Source: Adenophora triphylla var. japonica
Taxonomy: Eukaryota; Streptophyta; Magnoliopsida; Asterales; Campanulaceae
Direction of reading: 5' to 3'
Assembly: GCA_022495995.1 (NCBI GenBank)
Contig: JAFEMH010002333.1
Location: 182,501-246,500 of the forward strand
Length of the DNA: 64,000 nt
Shown piece after piece: positions 62,286 through 64,000 of this stretch. Made by a program: the position numbers and the translations under genes. The notes beneath the pieces are model-generated. The model was not told where the DNA came from. It did not search any database and was given only the letters and a program-made list of their open reading frames with translations. The stretch's first letter is position 1. Each line of letters starts with the position of its first letter.

Positions 62286-64000
62286 AGTTGGCTGCATAGT
62301 TGTGCAGTCATTTGTGTTCACACAACCGAGAGACTTCTTAAGGGAAGAAAATCTCTCAAAATCCAAAGCCTTGGTAAAGATATCAGCAAGTTGATCTGTT
62401 GTTCCTACATGTTCAAGGGTAATGATTCTTTATTCAACAAGATCTCTTATAAAGTGGTGCCTAATATCTATGTGCTTTGTACAGGAGTGTTGTACAGGAT
62501 TCTTGGCAATATCTTCAGCAGTCATGTTATCACAAAATACGGTTAAGGTTTCACTTTTTAATCCATAATCCTTTATCATTTGGTTCATCCACAACAGTTG
62601 GGTATAACAACTACCTACTGCCACATATTCAGATTCAACATTAGACAAAAACACACAGTTTTATTTCTTACTAAACTAAGACACTAGATTATTCCCTAAA
62701 TAGAAACACCCTCTAGTGGTGCTCTTTCTGTCATCCGTATTCCCAGCCCAGTCAGAATCACTAAATCCAACCAAGTTTGTGTTGGTATGTCTAGTGTATC
62801 TTAACCCCAAGTGAGTGGTACCCCCAACATATCTAATTATTCTTTTTATAGCCTTTAAGTGGGATACCTTGGGTTCAACTTGATACCTAGTACATAGGCA
62901 CACACTGAACATTATATCAGTTCTGCTAGCCGTGAGATACAACAAGCTCCCTATCATACTCCTGAAGGGTGTGATCAATACTTTCACCTTCCTCATCCTT
63001 ACAAAGATTTTTAGATGATCCCATAGGAGTTTTCAAGTGTGATGCATTATCAAGCCCAAATTTCTTTACCAAATTATTTGCATACTTGGATTATGAAACT
63101 GACATTCCCTCTTTGGTTTGAACAATTTGTAGACCAAGAAATAATTTCAATTCCCCAACCATACTCATTTCGAATGTGTATTTCATACTTTTGTTTTAAC
63201 AAACATTTCAAGTAAGTCATTAGAAGTAGAACCAAATACTATGTCATCCACATAGATTTGAGCAATAAGTATGCCCTTTTTGTTTTTTAAAATAAATAAA
63301 GTCTTATCAACCTCTCCTCTTTTAAACCCATGTTGAATTAGGTGATCTGTCAGTCTACCATACCAAGCACGTGGGGCTTGTTTAATACCATAAAGTGCCT
63401 TTTTCAACTTGTACACATGATTTGGTTTAGAGGGGTCCTCAAACCCTTTAGGTTGCTCAACAAAAGCTTCCTCATTTAAAACACCATTTAGGAACGCACT
63501 CTTTACATCTATCTGATGTAGATTGATTTTTAAGTAGCATGCAATAGTTAACAGCAATCTGATTGACTCAATGCGGGCTATGGGGGCAAACGTTTCATCA
63601 AAATATACCCTTTCCATTTGAGTGTAGCCCTGAGCCACCAACCGTGCTTTGTTCCTTGTTAGTTTGCCTTGTTTATCAGATTTATTTTTAAAAATCCATT
63701 TGGACCCAATCACATTGACGTGAGAGGGCCTAGGAACTAAGAACCACATGTCATTTTTGTCAAACTGGATTAGCTCCTCTTGCATGGCATTAATCCAATT
63801 TTCATCTTTCAAGGCTTCCATTGCATTCTTTGTTTCATAATTAGCAACAAAACAACAAGAGCTTACCTGATGCTACATAAATTGCACACTTACCAAACCT
63901 GCAAGGTCACGGTAATTGATCTTCTTTCCTCTTATTTTCATTCCTTCATCCACTTCCCCTATCACTTGGGATATGGGATGATTCCCTTGTATTCTGGAAG
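62286..64000 (-). pseudogene. pol: Ty1/copia pol: reverse transcriptase and RNase H, cut by window edge
   Basis: On the minus strand 63821-63183 encodes the copia RT domain: NDMWFLVPRP, GSKWIFKNKSDKQGKLTRNK, ARLVAQGYTQ, ETFAPIARIESIRLLLTIA, QIDVKSAFLNGVLNEE, YGIKQAPRAWY and the active site YVDDIVFGST. After a frameshifted stretch 62996-62676 reads FRSMIGSLLYLTASRTDIMF and VGFSDSDWAGNTDDRKSTTR (RNase H connection). 62654-62430 reads ESEYVAVGSCYTQLLWMNQM, then DQLADIFTKAL near 62370. The wording fits the SIRE/Maximus lineage. Stops near 63180, 62670 and 62428 make it dead. Upstream (63840-64000) continues the pol linker with poor conservation. Confidence 0.88.

Overview
This is nuclear DNA of a flowering plant, probably a eudicot. 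The evidence is Ty1/copia (SIRE-like), Athila-type Ty3/gypsy, CACTA, Mutator-like (MULE), hAT, Stowaway, L1 and RTE elements, plant-mobile-domain (PMD) genes, and two intact copies of an organellar mTERF gene. I cannot name the species. The only ordinary genes I can support are the two mTERF copies; almost everything else is transposable elements, element-borne genes, satellites and their wreckage.

Layout. 1-3 kb: an RTE-LINE scrap, then the LTR, primer-binding site and gag of a copia element cut off near 2960. 3-15 kb: an array of ~167-bp satellite (SatA), then an interstitial array of telomere-like TTTAGGG/TATAGGG units interrupted by a 5.4-kb CACTA element, an 0.8-kb hAT element with an exact 8-bp target duplication, and an L1 LINE. 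The CACTA carries SatA again in reverse orientation and a second ~169-bp satellite (SatB) organised as a three-monomer higher-order repeat. 15-18 kb: AT-rich DNA, a (TA)n tract, a hAT-like end and an RTE remnant.

17.9-37.7 kb: two direct copies of a segmental duplication, each ending in an intact 573-codon mTERF gene on the minus strand. Copy A holds a 3.2-kb CACTA that captured exons of mitochondrial HSP60 and of an ECM29-like gene; its empty site is preserved in copy B. Between the copies lie a decayed MuDR-type transposase and a chloroplast Cpn60-beta exon fragment.

37.7-55.8 kb: a nest of Mutator-like elements. MULE-1 (37788-42703, exact 9-bp target duplication) sits in the 5' arm of MULE-2. 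An Athila-type gag-only retrotransposon (43069-50242, exact 5-bp target duplication) sits nine bases into the MULE-2 reading frame. Both MULEs join a FAR1/MULE DNA-binding domain to an OTU-type cysteine protease, both have lost the DDE transposase core, both carry a PMD-type gene, and both are sown with element-specific palindromes in introns and intergenic DNA (CATCTCGAG-type in MULE-1, TTCGGCC..GGCCGAA-type in MULE-2). This recurring combination is the most interesting system in the window; an anti-silencing or genome-defence-countering role, by analogy with VANDAL/VANC elements, is my inference.

57-64 kb: a second, broken PMD gene, a ~41-bp minisatellite, a probable gypsy LTR, and the pol region (reverse transcriptase and RNase H) of a copia element running off the right edge.
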